DNA of 44,173 nucleotides from Planctomycetota bacterium. Lineage in GTDB: Bacteria; Planctomycetota; PUPC01; JACPCR01. Of this stretch, positions 1-8,066 are shown piece by piece; positions within the stretch are counted from its first letter, which is position 1, and every line of letters begins with the position of its first letter. The notes under the pieces are model-generated. The model saw only the letters and a list, made by a program, of their open reading frames with translations. It did no database searches and was not told where the DNA came from. The translations under genes were made by a program, and so were the position numbers. The stretch is taken from positions 1 through 44,173 of the forward strand of contig JACPCR010000099.1 of the NCBI GenBank assembly GCA_016179685.1, in the 5' to 3' direction.

Positions 1-16
1 TCTTTGCGGTGGTCGC

Positions 17-177
17 GTGAGCCAGTGGCCTGCCACGAAAGCCAGTCGTGTCCTCGCGGCCCTGTTGCGGATCGGGTGGCGCGTCAAGCGGCATGTCCGA
101 GGCTCACATCGTATTCTCGCACGCCCTAATTGGCCTGATGTATTTTTCCCCCGTATGGACCCAAGATGGCACGTTGA
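17..177 (+). pseudogene. hicA-type toxin relic (frameshifted)
   Basis: The frame opening with GTG at 17 reads MSQWPATKASRVLAALLRIGW followed by a GSHRILARP segment and WPDV. This matches the HicA mRNA-interferase layout of a basic helix, then GSH with the catalytic histidine, then a WPD/F strand. HicA is the RNase toxin of HicAB modules. After WPDVFFP the frame is lost. The expected HD..EIGPRMLARIAKHTGL tail survives only as YGPKMAR in the next frame (151-174), which ends in tandem stops at 175-180. This looks like a small deletion plus a frameshift. No HicB antitoxin is visible downstream; it could lie left of the window. The family assignment rests on recalled motif similarity. Confidence 0.55.
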
Positions 178-262
178 TAAGGCTTGTATTCATCGCTGGT
201 TATGAGGTTCATCATTGGTTGGTGGGCGGTTTCGATTCTCTTAGTAGGCGCGTACGAGCGCG

Positions 263-1504
263 TCAGCGGCTCTTGCCGGATTCCCACTTGACGATGTGAT
301 CGCCGCTGAGGGCCCACTCTTCGGGCGGGGAAGCGAGGCGGAAGACGCTCCAGGGGCCGGGGATGTAGGGATAGCGCTCGATGACGGATTCATCGACCTC
401 GACGCCGAGGCCCGGCCCGGTGGGCAGGAGGAGGTCGCCTTTTTCTATCCGGAGCGGGTTCTTGAGAATCTCGTCGGCGAGAGGGTAGGGGTACATGATG
501 TTCTGGCCGCGGTGGCTGTAGCAGGGGTATTCGAGCCAGGCGCAGACCTGTTCGGGGAAGCAGACGCCGAGGTGCGCGTCGGCGACGATCTCGAGGAGCG
601 TGCCCCAACTGTGGAAGGCGAACTGGCGGCCATGCCGGCCACAAGCGCCGAGGACCTTGCCCACGATGCGGTATCCGCCGTGATGGGCCACGTCCGCCTG
701 AACGATATCCACAGCCTCTCGATGGATGATTTCGAGGAAGCCTTCGAGTGAAGTCTCGTGCTCCCCGGCGGCGACGGGGACGATGCGGGCGCGGCGCAGC
801 CGGGCGTAGGCGTCGCGGTCTTCGGGCGGCAGGGGTTCTTCGAGCCACGTCACGCCGTAGGGGGCCATTTCACGGGCGAGCTGTTCGATGCGGGCAGGGG
901 TATAGGATCGATCGCCCATGCGCCACCAGGCATGGGCATCGACGCAGAGGCCGAGGTGGGGTCCGGCAGCCTGACGCATGAGTTCGACGGTACGGAGGTC
1001 ATTCTCGGGCCCGAGAGCGGGCCGCATTTTAAAGGCAGAAAAACCGAGGGCCGCGACGGCGGCAGCCTCGGCCGCGTAGCCCTCCGGCGGCTGATACATC
1101 CCCGCGCTGCCATAGAGTCGAATGTGATCGCGCACCCTGCCCCCGAGGAGGTCGCATACGGGCCGGCCCTCGATCTTGCCGCGAAGGTCGTACAGGGCGA
1201 TTTGGACGGCGCCAAACGCTTGGACAACGGACGGGGACGCCCCATCCAGAGCCTGGCGCGCCAGGTCATCGGTGCGGATGGGATCGCTTCCGAGAAGCTT
1301 TGGGCGCAGAGTCGTCCGAATCGCTTCGATCGTGCGCTCGGACGCGGGCGCAGGCGCGTACCCGACGAGACCCCTGTCGGTCTGGATTCGGACGAGTGCG
1401 GCATCGCGTTTGAAAATGGTTCGCTCGCCGCCGAAGAAGCGCATGCGGATCGGCTCCGGCATGGGCGAGCTCATCAGGTCGGCTTGGACATCTGTGATGC
1501 GCAT
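263..1504 (-). CDS. Mandelate racemase/muconate lactonizing enzyme family protein, probable sugar-acid dehydratase
   Basis: Enolase-superfamily enzyme of about 413 aa. The N-terminal capping domain is followed by a TIM barrel with a catalytic-side FKMRP (about 158), metal ligands in CVDAHAWW (about 188), WLEEPLPPED (about 221) and AAGEHE (about 249), then QADVAHHGG and the HSWG general-acid histidine near residue 298. A Lys-x-Arg in place of Lys-x-Lys, and the GEHE motif, resemble acid-sugar dehydratases such as rhamnonate dehydratase more than racemases. The exact substrate cannot be read from sequence. The start is set at the ATG giving MRITDVQADL, typical of the family. The frame stays open to 1600, but the extra 32 residues look non-homologous and no clear Shine-Dalgarno site is seen for either start. 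It lies downstream of an MDR dehydrogenase on the same strand. Confidence 0.85.
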   Translation of the reverse strand: MRITDVQADLMSSPMPEPIRMRFFGGERTIFKRDAALVRIQTDRGLVGYAPAPASERTIEAIRTTLRPKLLGSDPIRTDDLARQALDGASPSVVQAFGAVQIALYDLRGKIEGRPVCDLLGGRVRDHIRLYGSAGMYQPPEGYAAEAAAVAALGFSAFKMRPALGPENDLRTVELMRQAAGPHLGLCVDAHAWWRMGDRSYTPARIEQLAREMAPYGVTWLEEPLPPEDRDAYARLRRARIVPVAAGEHETSLEGFLEIIHREAVDIVQADVAHHGGYRIVGKVLGACGRHGRQFAFHSWGTLLEIVADAHLGVCFPEQVCAWLEYPCYSHRGQNIMYPYPLADEILKNPLRIEKGDLLLPTGPGLGVEVDESVIERYPYIPGPWSVFRLASPPEEWALSGDHIVKWESGKSR

Positions 1505-1785
1505 GGGGGGAGGAGAGGTGTCAGGTGTCAGTAAAATGTCCCAATGGCGATGGGGCGAGGTGCCGACAAGGACGAACATGGATGCTCCGCGCCGACTCAC
1601 CTTCGGCGGGTAAAGTGGCGGGGAAAAGTCATCTGGAGAAGGGTTGTTCCCCGCGCCCCTTTCCTAAGACTTTTGTCCTGGTTTAGCCACGAAGCATTCT
1701 TAATTCGTCAGAATCATTCGTCACTTGCTGCGCGACTGAAATTCCGAGACTGGTACGCCAAAGCATCGTCTCCGCATGGGGAAGG

Positions 1786-2796
1786 TCACGCCGCCGTCCA
1801 GTCCAGGACGACGGCCCCGGCCTGGCCCCGGTCACGCATTAGAAGGTCATAGGCGGCGGGCGCATCCGACCAAGGGTAGCGGTGCGTGATTAGGAGTTCC
1901 GCCTTCAGTTCTCCACGGGCGACATGATCGAGAAACAACCCGGCGTGCCGATAAATGGTCCAGGGATTGTAAGGCGTCTCCTCCGCCGGGTGGGAGGTGT
2001 AATGGGCGCCGATGACGCTGAAGCTCGGGCAACTGCACTGGTCGTTCAGGTCGATGAGCGTCTTCGTTCTTGGCCCGCTGACGATGACGATCCGTCCCTG
2101 TCGGCGGAGGAGGTCCATCTGCCGGGTGACCAGTTCCCCGACGCCGGTGACTTCATACACCAGGTCTGCGAGTCGGCCATGATTGGCCGCCTTGAGCTGT
2201 TCCGAGAGATCGGCAGCGTGCCCATCCAGGAGCACGTCCGCTCCCAGTTTCCTGGCGATATCGCGCCGGAAGGGGCTCAAGTCGACGCCGATGACGGGCC
2301 GGCAACCGGCGAGGCGTGCGAAGGCGGCCACGAGCTGTCCGATAATGCCGAGGCCGAAGACCACCGCACATTCGCCCCACTCAGGGACGCCGCGCCGGAC
2401 GCTATTCATGCCAATCTCCGCCAGACGGTGCAACGCAGCCACCTCGTCGCTGACGGCATTCGGAACCGTCTGAGCGTATCGTGCGGCCTGGAGCGCATAG
2501 TGGCAGTGATGTGTGCCGGAAATGACGCGGTCGCCAGGCTGGAGTCCCTGAACGCCCGGACCGGTTTCCACTACCTCGCCCACGGCCGAGTAACCGATCG
2601 GCATGGGGTACTTTGCACCGCGAGCCCAGACCGACCCCTGCGGATACTCGCCCGTCAGGTAGGTCAGTTCCGTCCCGGTGCTGATAGCGGACCGCCGGTT
2701 ACGGATGAGGACCTGTCCCTCAGCGGGCTTGGGGAGCGGGACACGCTCAAGTTCCACCTTCCTTGGCGCCCGGACGATGACTCGATAGTTTTCCAT
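1786..2796 (-). CDS. Medium-chain dehydrogenase/reductase lacking catalytic zinc ligands
   Basis: A 336-aa MDR-superfamily oxidoreductase with an N-terminal GroES-like fold and a Rossmann nucleotide-binding domain (GLGIIG near residue 165). In zinc alcohol dehydrogenases the first ligand lies in a CG.CGSD motif and the second in GHE. Here these positions read RRSAISTGTEL and IGYSAVGE, so the cysteine and histidine are gone, and no four-cysteine structural zinc lobe is visible. The ISTGTEL signature resembles the BchC-like group of MDR proteins. The likely role is an NAD(P)-dependent reduction of a small polyol or sugar derivative, perhaps acting with the adjacent dehydratase-like enzyme; this is inference. 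Start ATG at 2796. Confidence 0.85.
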   Translation of the reverse strand: MENYRVIVRAPRKVELERVPLPKPAEGQVLIRNRRSAISTGTELTYLTGEYPQGSVWARGAKYPMPIGYSAVGEVVETGPGVQGLQPGDRVISGTHHCHYALQAARYAQTVPNAVSDEVAALHRLAEIGMNSVRRGVPEWGECAVVFGLGIIGQLVAAFARLAGCRPVIGVDLSPFRRDIARKLGADVLLDGHAADLSEQLKAANHGRLADLVYEVTGVGELVTRQMDLLRRQGRIVIVSGPRTKTLIDLNDQCSCPSFSVIGAHYTSHPAEETPYNPWTIYRHAGLFLDHVARGELKAELLITHRYPWSDAPAAYDLLMRDRGQAGAVVLDWTAA

Positions 2797-2807
2797 TTAT
2801 GAATTCG

Positions 2808-2933
2808 TCAGCGGCGAACCGGGAGGTCCGCTATCACCTCGGATTCGATCAGCCGGTCGATGGCCGCGTTCATCTTGCCTTCGACATCGTACTGCCCAGC
2901 GTCGATCAAACATCTGATGACTTGAGCATGGCA
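2808..2933 (-). pseudogene. Possible C-terminal gene fragment
   Basis: The last 41 codons of a minus-strand frame (RCLIDAGQYDVEGKMNAAID then RLIESEVIADLPVRR) have the balanced composition of a real protein end and stop 11 bp before the start of the MDR dehydrogenase. The residues further upstream look like non-coding translation. I do not recognise the family. It may be a decayed gene remnant or chance; support is weak. Confidence 0.22.
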
Positions 2934-2996
2934 AGAGATGCGATGGGTTAGAGAATCCCGCGTGGGCGCATCTGCTCCCGGCATGGGGCAGGAGCG

Positions 2997-3017
2997 AAAT
3001 GCACGCTGGGTGTATTT
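2997..3017. repeat. Weak member of the AAGTGC/GCACTT hairpin family
   Basis: Arms AAATGCAC (2997-3004) and GTGTATTT (3010-3017) pair with one mismatch around a 5-nt loop. Read on the minus strand the loop contains ACCC, as in better copies at 14363, 30420 and 31025. It lies about 100 bp past the hemC stop. Confidence 0.3.
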
Positions 3018-3117
3018 AGACTTCCGACCTCTGCCAGAATGGCAGTGCTCTGAAGAGTTGTCCCTGTTATACATAGAGTGTCCCGATCTTCTATTATCGA
3101 AAATGGGGACTGAATCT

Positions 3118-4038
3118 TTATCGAAATTTTCTCAGAAGTTCTTTGAGTCCCCGTTGCTTGAACATATCTAACACTTCCATCCATAATGAGTTAGGATCAT
3201 TTGACGATGCCTCGGCGCGAATCATCATGCTGCCATCCGGGAGAGCAATAACCGCTGTCAGGGAAAACATGCCAGGGGACGGGCACGTAGCGACGGTCCC
3301 GAAAGGGAGTTGGCATCCGCCTCCCAAGCTGGCGAGCAGGGCCCGCTCAACTTGGACCGCATGCCGGGTATCAGGGTGGTTGAGCGGTTCGAGAAGAGCT
3401 CGAGTTTGAACATCGTCGAGGCGAGCGGCGATAGCCAGGGCGCCCTGGCCGGGCGCCGGGACCATGATGGAAAAAGGGAGAAGCTCGAAGGTGCGTGCGA
3501 TATGGAGGCGATGGAGGCCAGCGGCGGCGAGGATGATGGCATCGAGATGACCCTGTTCAAGCTTGCGAAGGCGCGTATCGACGTTTCCGCGGAGGTCGGT
3601 GATGCGCAGGTCGTGCCTCCACGCCAGGAGTTGTGCTTGGCGTCGGAGGCTGCTGGTGCCGACGACGCTGGCGATGGGCAAGTCTTGAAAGGGTCGGCCA
3701 TCCCGTGTGATGGCCGCGTCGTTCGGCGACTCGCGCGCCGGCACGGCCGCGATGCCGATCCCCTCGGCCAACTCGGTGGGAACATCCTTCAGGCTATGGA
3801 CGGCGGCGTGGATTTCACCGCGCTGAAGGGCGAGATCGATCTCGCGGGTGAAGATGCCCTTGACTCCGACCTGTGCGAGCGGGACGTCACGAATCTTGTC
3901 GCCCTGGGTGGAAATTTTTTGGATTCGCAGGCTCAGCGCGGGCCATTGTCTCCGCAGGGCATCAGCGACGCCCTGCGTTTGCGTCATGGCCAAGGCGCTG
4001 CCGCGGCTTCCGATCACGATTTCAGCAGGGGAGGTCAT
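3118..4038 (-). CDS. hemC: Porphobilinogen deaminase (hydroxymethylbilane synthase)
   Basis: 306 aa, normal length for HemC, which polymerises four porphobilinogens into hydroxymethylbilane in tetrapyrrole synthesis. Family hallmarks are the IGSRGSALA N-terminus, STQGDK, HSLKDVPTE with the catalytic aspartate at residue 85, GTSSLRRQAQL, LRGNVDTRL, PAPGQGALA, and GGGCQLPFG carrying the cysteine (residue 242) that binds the dipyrromethane cofactor. The start is ATG at 4038, which overlaps the stop of the upstream lipoprotein gene as ATGA and has GGAAGG just upstream; a GTG four codons earlier is less likely. It is the last gene of the Mla-like operon, an unusual place for hemC, and no other haem genes are in view. 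Confidence 0.97.
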   Translation of the reverse strand: MTSPAEIVIGSRGSALAMTQTQGVADALRRQWPALSLRIQKISTQGDKIRDVPLAQVGVKGIFTREIDLALQRGEIHAAVHSLKDVPTELAEGIGIAAVPARESPNDAAITRDGRPFQDLPIASVVGTSSLRRQAQLLAWRHDLRITDLRGNVDTRLRKLEQGHLDAIILAAAGLHRLHIARTFELLPFSIMVPAPGQGALAIAARLDDVQTRALLEPLNHPDTRHAVQVERALLASLGGGCQLPFGTVATCPSPGMFSLTAVIALPDGSMMIRAEASSNDPNSLWMEVLDMFKQRGLKELLRKFR

Positions 4039-4664
4039 GGCGCCTTCCACCGGGCCTGCATCTCGGGCAGGCTTTCCTGAAGAATCTCCCGAAGGCTGGT
4101 CGAAAGGGCTTCGATGGCCGATTCGAAGGATCGGCCATCCACTTTTTTCTCACGGTTCTTGGTCGCGCTCCACAGGAGGGTCTGGGTCCGGGCGTCCAGC
4201 AGCTCGAGATGAAGCCGAAGCTCCGCGATGCGGCCCTGAGGGTCGTCCGTGCGCTCGCCGAGCCGGAGGATCGTGCCGCGCAGGGTCAGGTCGGGCGCGG
4301 GCATTCCCAGACGTGTAGCGACACGCGAGAAGAGCCCGGTGGCCTGACAATACTGGGCGACGCGTTCCTGAAGCATGACCTCGGGCGGAACGGCCCAGCG
4401 CCGGAGCGGATCGTACTGGATGCGGTGGGGCGAGGAGCGGAAGGCGAAGCTCTGGCGAGAGTATTCACTGAGGGCGGCAAATTCCTCGACCAGGAGGTTC
4501 TTGCCGCTGGCGGATGCGACGTCCCTGCTCCCGGCGGTTTCCGCCGGGAACTCGAGGAGATAGGCCTGGGGCGCGCTGCGGCCCAGGCAGCCGGGGGCTG
4601 TTGTGGCGACGGCGGCCGCGAGAAGCAGGCAGGTGCAGCGTCTATTCATCCAATCGGCGTTCAT
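4035..4664 (-). CDS. ABC-type transport auxiliary lipoprotein (PqiC/DUF330-like)
   Basis: About 209 aa with an N-terminal basic and hydrophobic signal ending in TTAPGC, a probable though weak lipobox, so predicted to be lipid-anchored. The body (AYLLEFPAE, YSRQSFAFR, IQYDPLRRWAVPPEVMLQE, TLRGTILRLGE) matches the layout of the auxiliary lipoproteins that accompany MCE/MlaD-type transporters, such as PqiC (YmbA) in E. coli. It starts inside the mlaD end (23-bp overlap if ATG 4664 is used; ATG 4649 is an alternative giving MNRRCTCLLL, and the frame stays open to 4682). The stop overlaps hemC by ATGA. Likely role: periplasmic partner of the MlaD protein in lipid transfer. Confidence 0.75.
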   Translation of the reverse strand: MNADWMNRRCTCLLLAAAVATTAPGCLGRSAPQAYLLEFPAETAGSRDVASASGKNLLVEEFAALSEYSRQSFAFRSSPHRIQYDPLRRWAVPPEVMLQERVAQYCQATGLFSRVATRLGMPAPDLTLRGTILRLGERTDDPQGRIAELRLHLELLDARTQTLLWSATKNREKKVDGRSFESAIEALSTSLREILQESLPEMQARWKAP

Positions 4665-5949
4665 CTTTCTGGCGTCTTCCAATGAGGGTGGAGGGCTGGC
4701 GGCGAATCACCTCGGCGAACTCCTTGAGCTCATTCGAGGTATCCTTCAGGTTATCGAGAATTTTGGCCACGGCAGGAGTCTTGGTAACGACGAGATCGTG
4801 GAGCGAGCGGGCGAGCTGGTCCATATTTTCGGAGGCCTGGCGGATTTGATCCAGGGTGTTGCGGACGTCTGTGGAGGCGTCACCGACGAGGGCATCGGCG
4901 TGAGTGATGAGCCGATCGGCGCTTTCGAAAGCGGTCTCGGCCTTGAGAGCGAGACTTTCGGCAGCGTCCGTGATGCGGTGGACGTCCTGAGTGACCTCCT
5001 GGATTTTCTCGTCGCCGGCCTGAAGCGTACGGCGGGCCTGGGCCAGAGTTTCTACGGCCTCCCGCTGGATGGGCGGGAGGAGCTTGTCGATTTCGGCGAG
5101 CGAGTGCTCGGCCGACCGGGCGAGGGATTGTGCAGCCTGCGTGATGTCCTGGGCCGACCGCGTGAGGGTCTCGGCGGTCTGGCCCGCATTCTGAATGGCC
5201 TGTGTAGCCGCCTCGACGGTTCTCTGCTCCTCGACCTGTGCGAGGAGGACGCGGGCGGACTGGAGGGCTTTGGCCGCCTCGGCCACGGAGTCTCGAATCG
5301 GCTGGCGATTCTCCTTGAGGATGTCGTGCACGAGCGTCAGGGTGCGGTCCAGATTATCACTGACGCGGCGGGCGTTGGAGGCAACGACCTTGAGGTGTGA
5401 AGCGGCCTCCTGCGCGTCAGCCAGGAACTGTCTCACTTTTTCGCGATTCTCATCTCGTAAGAGGTCCTTGACCTGGACGAGAATCTCGTTCAAGCGATCG
5501 TCGAGGCGGTCGAGCTTCTTTTCCAGGTCGTCGAGGAGGGAGACCTCGACGGGGATGGGCGTTGCGGGATCGTGCCGGGTGTTTCCTTTTCCGCCCTTGA
5601 GCTCGACGTAAAGGGTGCCGGTGATGATGGAGACATACTTCAGCGAAACGCGGGTGTCGTCCAGGATAGGCAGGACCTCGTCCGGGGTGCTGATCTGGAG
5701 GACGACGCGGATTCTGGAGAGGTCTTGAGGGGTGAAGCCGATCTCCTTGACCTTGCCGATGGGGACGCCGTTGAAAGCGACCTTGGAGCCTCGGTCGAGG
5801 CCGGAGACGGAGCCCTGGTAGAGGAAGAAATACTCGCGGTATTCCTCGAAGGTGGAGGCGTAGCGCAGAAAGACGAGGCAGAAGAGGAGGAGGGCGACGG
5901 CGGCCACGACGAACACGCCCGCTCGTATTTTTTCTTGCCGGCTGACCAT
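4642..5949 (-). CDS. MCE/MlaD family lipid-transport substrate-binding protein
   Basis: About 435 aa. A short cytoplasmic start (MVSRQEKIRAG) is followed by one transmembrane helix (about 10-30), then one MCE domain with GSVSGLDRGSKVAFNGVPIG and the YVSIITGTLYVEL strand. The remaining 280 or so residues form a long alpha-helical coiled coil rich in Ala, Gln, Glu and Arg. MlaD-type proteins form hexameric periplasmic rings carrying phospholipid between the inner membrane MlaEF complex and the outer membrane. The start is ATG 5949 because the longer frame to 6000 would run through the palindrome at 5974-6015. It is separated from mlaF by 159 bp, the only real gap in this operon. The extended helical tail is longer than E. 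coli MlaD (about 180 aa) and resembles the Mce/PqiB-like long forms. Confidence 0.92.
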   Translation of the reverse strand: MVSRQEKIRAGVFVVAAVALLLFCLVFLRYASTFEEYREYFFLYQGSVSGLDRGSKVAFNGVPIGKVKEIGFTPQDLSRIRVVLQISTPDEVLPILDDTRVSLKYVSIITGTLYVELKGGKGNTRHDPATPIPVEVSLLDDLEKKLDRLDDRLNEILVQVKDLLRDENREKVRQFLADAQEAASHLKVVASNARRVSDNLDRTLTLVHDILKENRQPIRDSVAEAAKALQSARVLLAQVEEQRTVEAATQAIQNAGQTAETLTRSAQDITQAAQSLARSAEHSLAEIDKLLPPIQREAVETLAQARRTLQAGDEKIQEVTQDVHRITDAAESLALKAETAFESADRLITHADALVGDASTDVRNTLDQIRQASENMDQLARSLHDLVVTKTPAVAKILDNLKDTSNELKEFAEVIRRQPSTLIGRRQKDERRLDE

Positions 5950-5973
5950 AAGGATGGATTCAAGGGTGGCAAG

Positions 5974-6015
5974 TATGGCGTAGCGGAAGTGCGGAGGCAC
6001 TTCCGTACTGGCATA
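5974..6015. repeat. AAGTGC/GCACTT hairpin element, copy between mlaF and mlaD
   Basis: Arms 5974-5992 and 5997-6015 enclose a 4-nt loop (GGAG; CTCC on the minus strand). The inner 9 bp CGGAAGTGC/GCACTTCCG pair perfectly; the outer arms (TATGGCGTAG against CTACTGGCATA-like sequence) pair imperfectly, 14 of 19 overall. It sits inside the operon, 25 nt before the mlaD ATG, so it could affect mlaD expression or mRNA stability. Confidence 0.7.
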
Positions 6016-6108
6016 CTAAATGAAACCCCGGCACAAGGCACATGAAATCTGCAACACCCGGCTTTGCCGTGAGCAGGGTCATTGAGAGTCGACGGATTCA
6101 CGACGCCG

Positions 6109-6930
6109 TCAGGAATCAGCCGAACCCTTTGCGACCATGGCCGCCTCGATCCAGCTCTTCGATCCCGGAGGACGATCGGGAATTTGGCGCTGGAGGAACT
6201 GGCGAACGCGCGGGTTGGGGCTGTTCTGAAGCTCTTCGAGGCTGCCCGAGGCCGCGATGCGGCCCTGATCGAGCATGAGGGCGGTACGGGTGATCGTGAA
6301 GATGCTGGGCAATTCGTGGGTGACGACGACGATGGTCATGCCCATCTCCCGGTTGAGCCTGAGGATCAACTGGTCCAGCCCGGCCGAGGTGATGGGGTCG
6401 AGCCCTGCGGACGGCTCATCGAAGAAGAGGATTTCGGGATCGAGGGCGAGGGCCCGGGCGAGGCCGGCCCGTTTGCGCATGCCGCCGCTGAGCTCACCGG
6501 GGAGGAGCTGGGCGGCGTGCTGCATCTCGACGAGGGAGAGTTGAATCTGTGCGATGCGCTTGGCGAGCCGGAGTTCCATGCCGAGGTGTTCGACGAGGGG
6601 CAGGGCGACATTTTCCTCGACGGTGAGCGAGCCGAAGAGGGCTCCGCCTTGGAAGAGGACGCCCATGCGGCGGCGCAGGCGCTCCGCCTCGGCGTCGTCC
6701 AGCGCATGGAGATTGTGGCCGAGGAAGAGGACCTGCCCGGAGGCGGGCACGGCGAGCCCGATGAGGTGGCGCAGGAGGGTGGTCTTGCCGCATCCGCTGC
6801 CGCCGAGGATGGTCAAGATATCGCCCCTTCGAACGGTGAGGTTGATGCCGGCGAGGACGGTCCGATCGCCGTAGCGTGCGATCAGGTCCCTGGCTTCGAG
6901 GATGGGCTCGTCCCGGGCGGAGGGATTCAT
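6109..6930 (-). CDS. mlaF: Mla-type lipid-transport ABC ATPase
   Basis: 273-aa ABC ATPase with Walker A GGSGCGKTT (about residue 43), the Q-loop LFQGGALFGSLTV, signature LSGGMRKR, Walker B ILFFDEP, D-loop SAGLDP and switch histidine VVTHE. The FQGGALFGSLTV and GGMRKRAGLARAL segments are typical of the MlaF group. It powers the MlaE permease in phospholipid trafficking between membranes. The start ATG at 6930 overlaps the mlaE stop as ATGA, so the two are translationally coupled. The frame is open upstream to 7221 but that part is arginine/proline-rich antisense-like sequence over mlaE. Confidence 0.96.
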   Translation of the reverse strand: MNPSARDEPILEARDLIARYGDRTVLAGINLTVRRGDILTILGGSGCGKTTLLRHLIGLAVPASGQVLFLGHNLHALDDAEAERLRRRMGVLFQGGALFGSLTVEENVALPLVEHLGMELRLAKRIAQIQLSLVEMQHAAQLLPGELSGGMRKRAGLARALALDPEILFFDEPSAGLDPITSAGLDQLILRLNREMGMTIVVVTHELPSIFTITRTALMLDQGRIAASGSLEELQNSPNPRVRQFLQRQIPDRPPGSKSWIEAAMVAKGSADS

Positions 6931-8066
6931 CCGAAGAGGTAGAAGAGGAAGGTGAAGAAGAGGTCGGCCGCGATGACGAGGAAGAGGGAAAGGACGACGG
7001 CGGTGGTCGTGGCCCTGCCGATCTCCTGCGGGCCGCCTCGCACGTAGTAGCCCTGGTAGCAGCCGACGAGGCCGATGATGGCGGCGAAGGCGGCGCTCTT
7101 GGCGAGGCCGGTGAGGACGTCGGAAACGGCGACGGCATAGCGGGTCTCCGCGAGGTAGGAGGCGGAGGGGATATCCTTGTAAAAGACGCCGATGACGTAG
7201 CCGCCGAGGATGCCGATGCAATCGCCGAGGAGTGCGAGGGCGGGGAGGGCGATGATCAGCCCGAGAATCCGGGGTGCGATGAGGTATTTGAAAGGATTCA
7301 TGCCCATGGTGACGAGGGCGTCGATCTCCTCGGTCACCCGCATGGTGCCGATCTCGGCGGCGATGGAGGCGGCGCTGCGCCCGGAGAGAATGACGGCGGT
7401 CATCAGGGGCCCGAGCTCGCGAGTCAGGCCCACGCCGACGAGGTCAGCGATGTAAATGGTGGCGGCGAACTGGCGGAGCTGGTAATCGGCCTGAAGAGCG
7501 AGGATGAGGCCGATGACGAACATGATGAGGGAAACGATGGGGATGGCGTCCACGCCGTGCCGGGAGACCTGCTGGAGGACGAAATGCGTCTTGAGGCCGC
7601 GGCCCGTGAGGGGAGCGATGCAGCACCAGGTCAGCGCCTGGGAGGCCATGGAGGCGATCTGGTGGAGGTGCTCCCAGGCGGTATAGGCCTCGCCTCCGAC
7701 GTGCTCGAGGATGCCGGGCGGAGGCCGAAGTGAGCGAGTCCTCTCGATGGCCGCCTCGTGGGGAAGGGCGGCGAGGAGGGACCGGACCGGGACGCTCAGG
7801 GCGAGGAAGCGAAAGGGGACGCCCCGGGTGCGGAGCTCGGAGAGGGATTCGAGGAGCGCGGCGGCCCCGATGGTATTGATGCGGCCCACGCTTTCGAGGT
7901 CGAGCCAGACCTCGCCAGCGGGGGACGGCGTGCCCTGGAGGGCAGCGCGAAGCTCCGGAGAATACCCCTGGAGCACGAGATCGCCCTCGACGCGGACCAG
8001 GAGGTGGCCGTTTTCAGCGCGTGTGGTGACCCGGATCGGGCTGGCGGGTTCAGGCTTCGATTCCAT
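6927..8066 (-). CDS. mlaE: MlaE-type permease with N-terminal STAS domain
   Basis: About 379 aa. Residues 1-100 form a STAS-like domain (VRVEGDLVLQG, VWLDLESVGRINTIGAAALLE), then the MlaE permease with GLKTHFVLQQVSRHGVDAIPIVSLI, LTRELGPLMTAVILSGRSAASIAAEIGTM and EEIDALVTMGMNP, all hallmark segments, and five or so membrane helices ending in LFFTFLFYLFG. In E. coli the STAS protein (MlaB) is separate; here it is fused to the permease, as in many non-enteric bacteria. Start ATG 8066 (MESKPEPASP) overlaps the regulator gene by 17 bp. The longer open frame to 8240 is Arg/Pro/Ser-rich and probably not translated. Confidence 0.95.
   Translation of the reverse strand: MESKPEPASPIRVTTRAENGHLLVRVEGDLVLQGYSPELRAALQGTPSPAGEVWLDLESVGRINTIGAAALLESLSELRTRGVPFRFLALSVPVRSLLAALPHEAAIERTRSLRPPPGILEHVGGEAYTAWEHLHQIASMASQALTWCCIAPLTGRGLKTHFVLQQVSRHGVDAIPIVSLIMFVIGLILALQADYQLRQFAATIYIADLVGVGLTRELGPLMTAVILSGRSAASIAAEIGTMRVTEEIDALVTMGMNPFKYLIAPRILGLIIALPALALLGDCIGILGGYVIGVFYKDIPSASYLAETRYAVAVSDVLTGLAKSAAFAAIIGLVGCYQGYYVRGGPQEIGRATTTAVVLSLFLVIAADLFFTFLFYLFG

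Noticed and set aside
167..186. Sigma-54 promoter from TGGCACG near the left edge
   Set aside because: The TTG element is about 10 bp away instead of 4-5, so the -24/-12 geometry fails.
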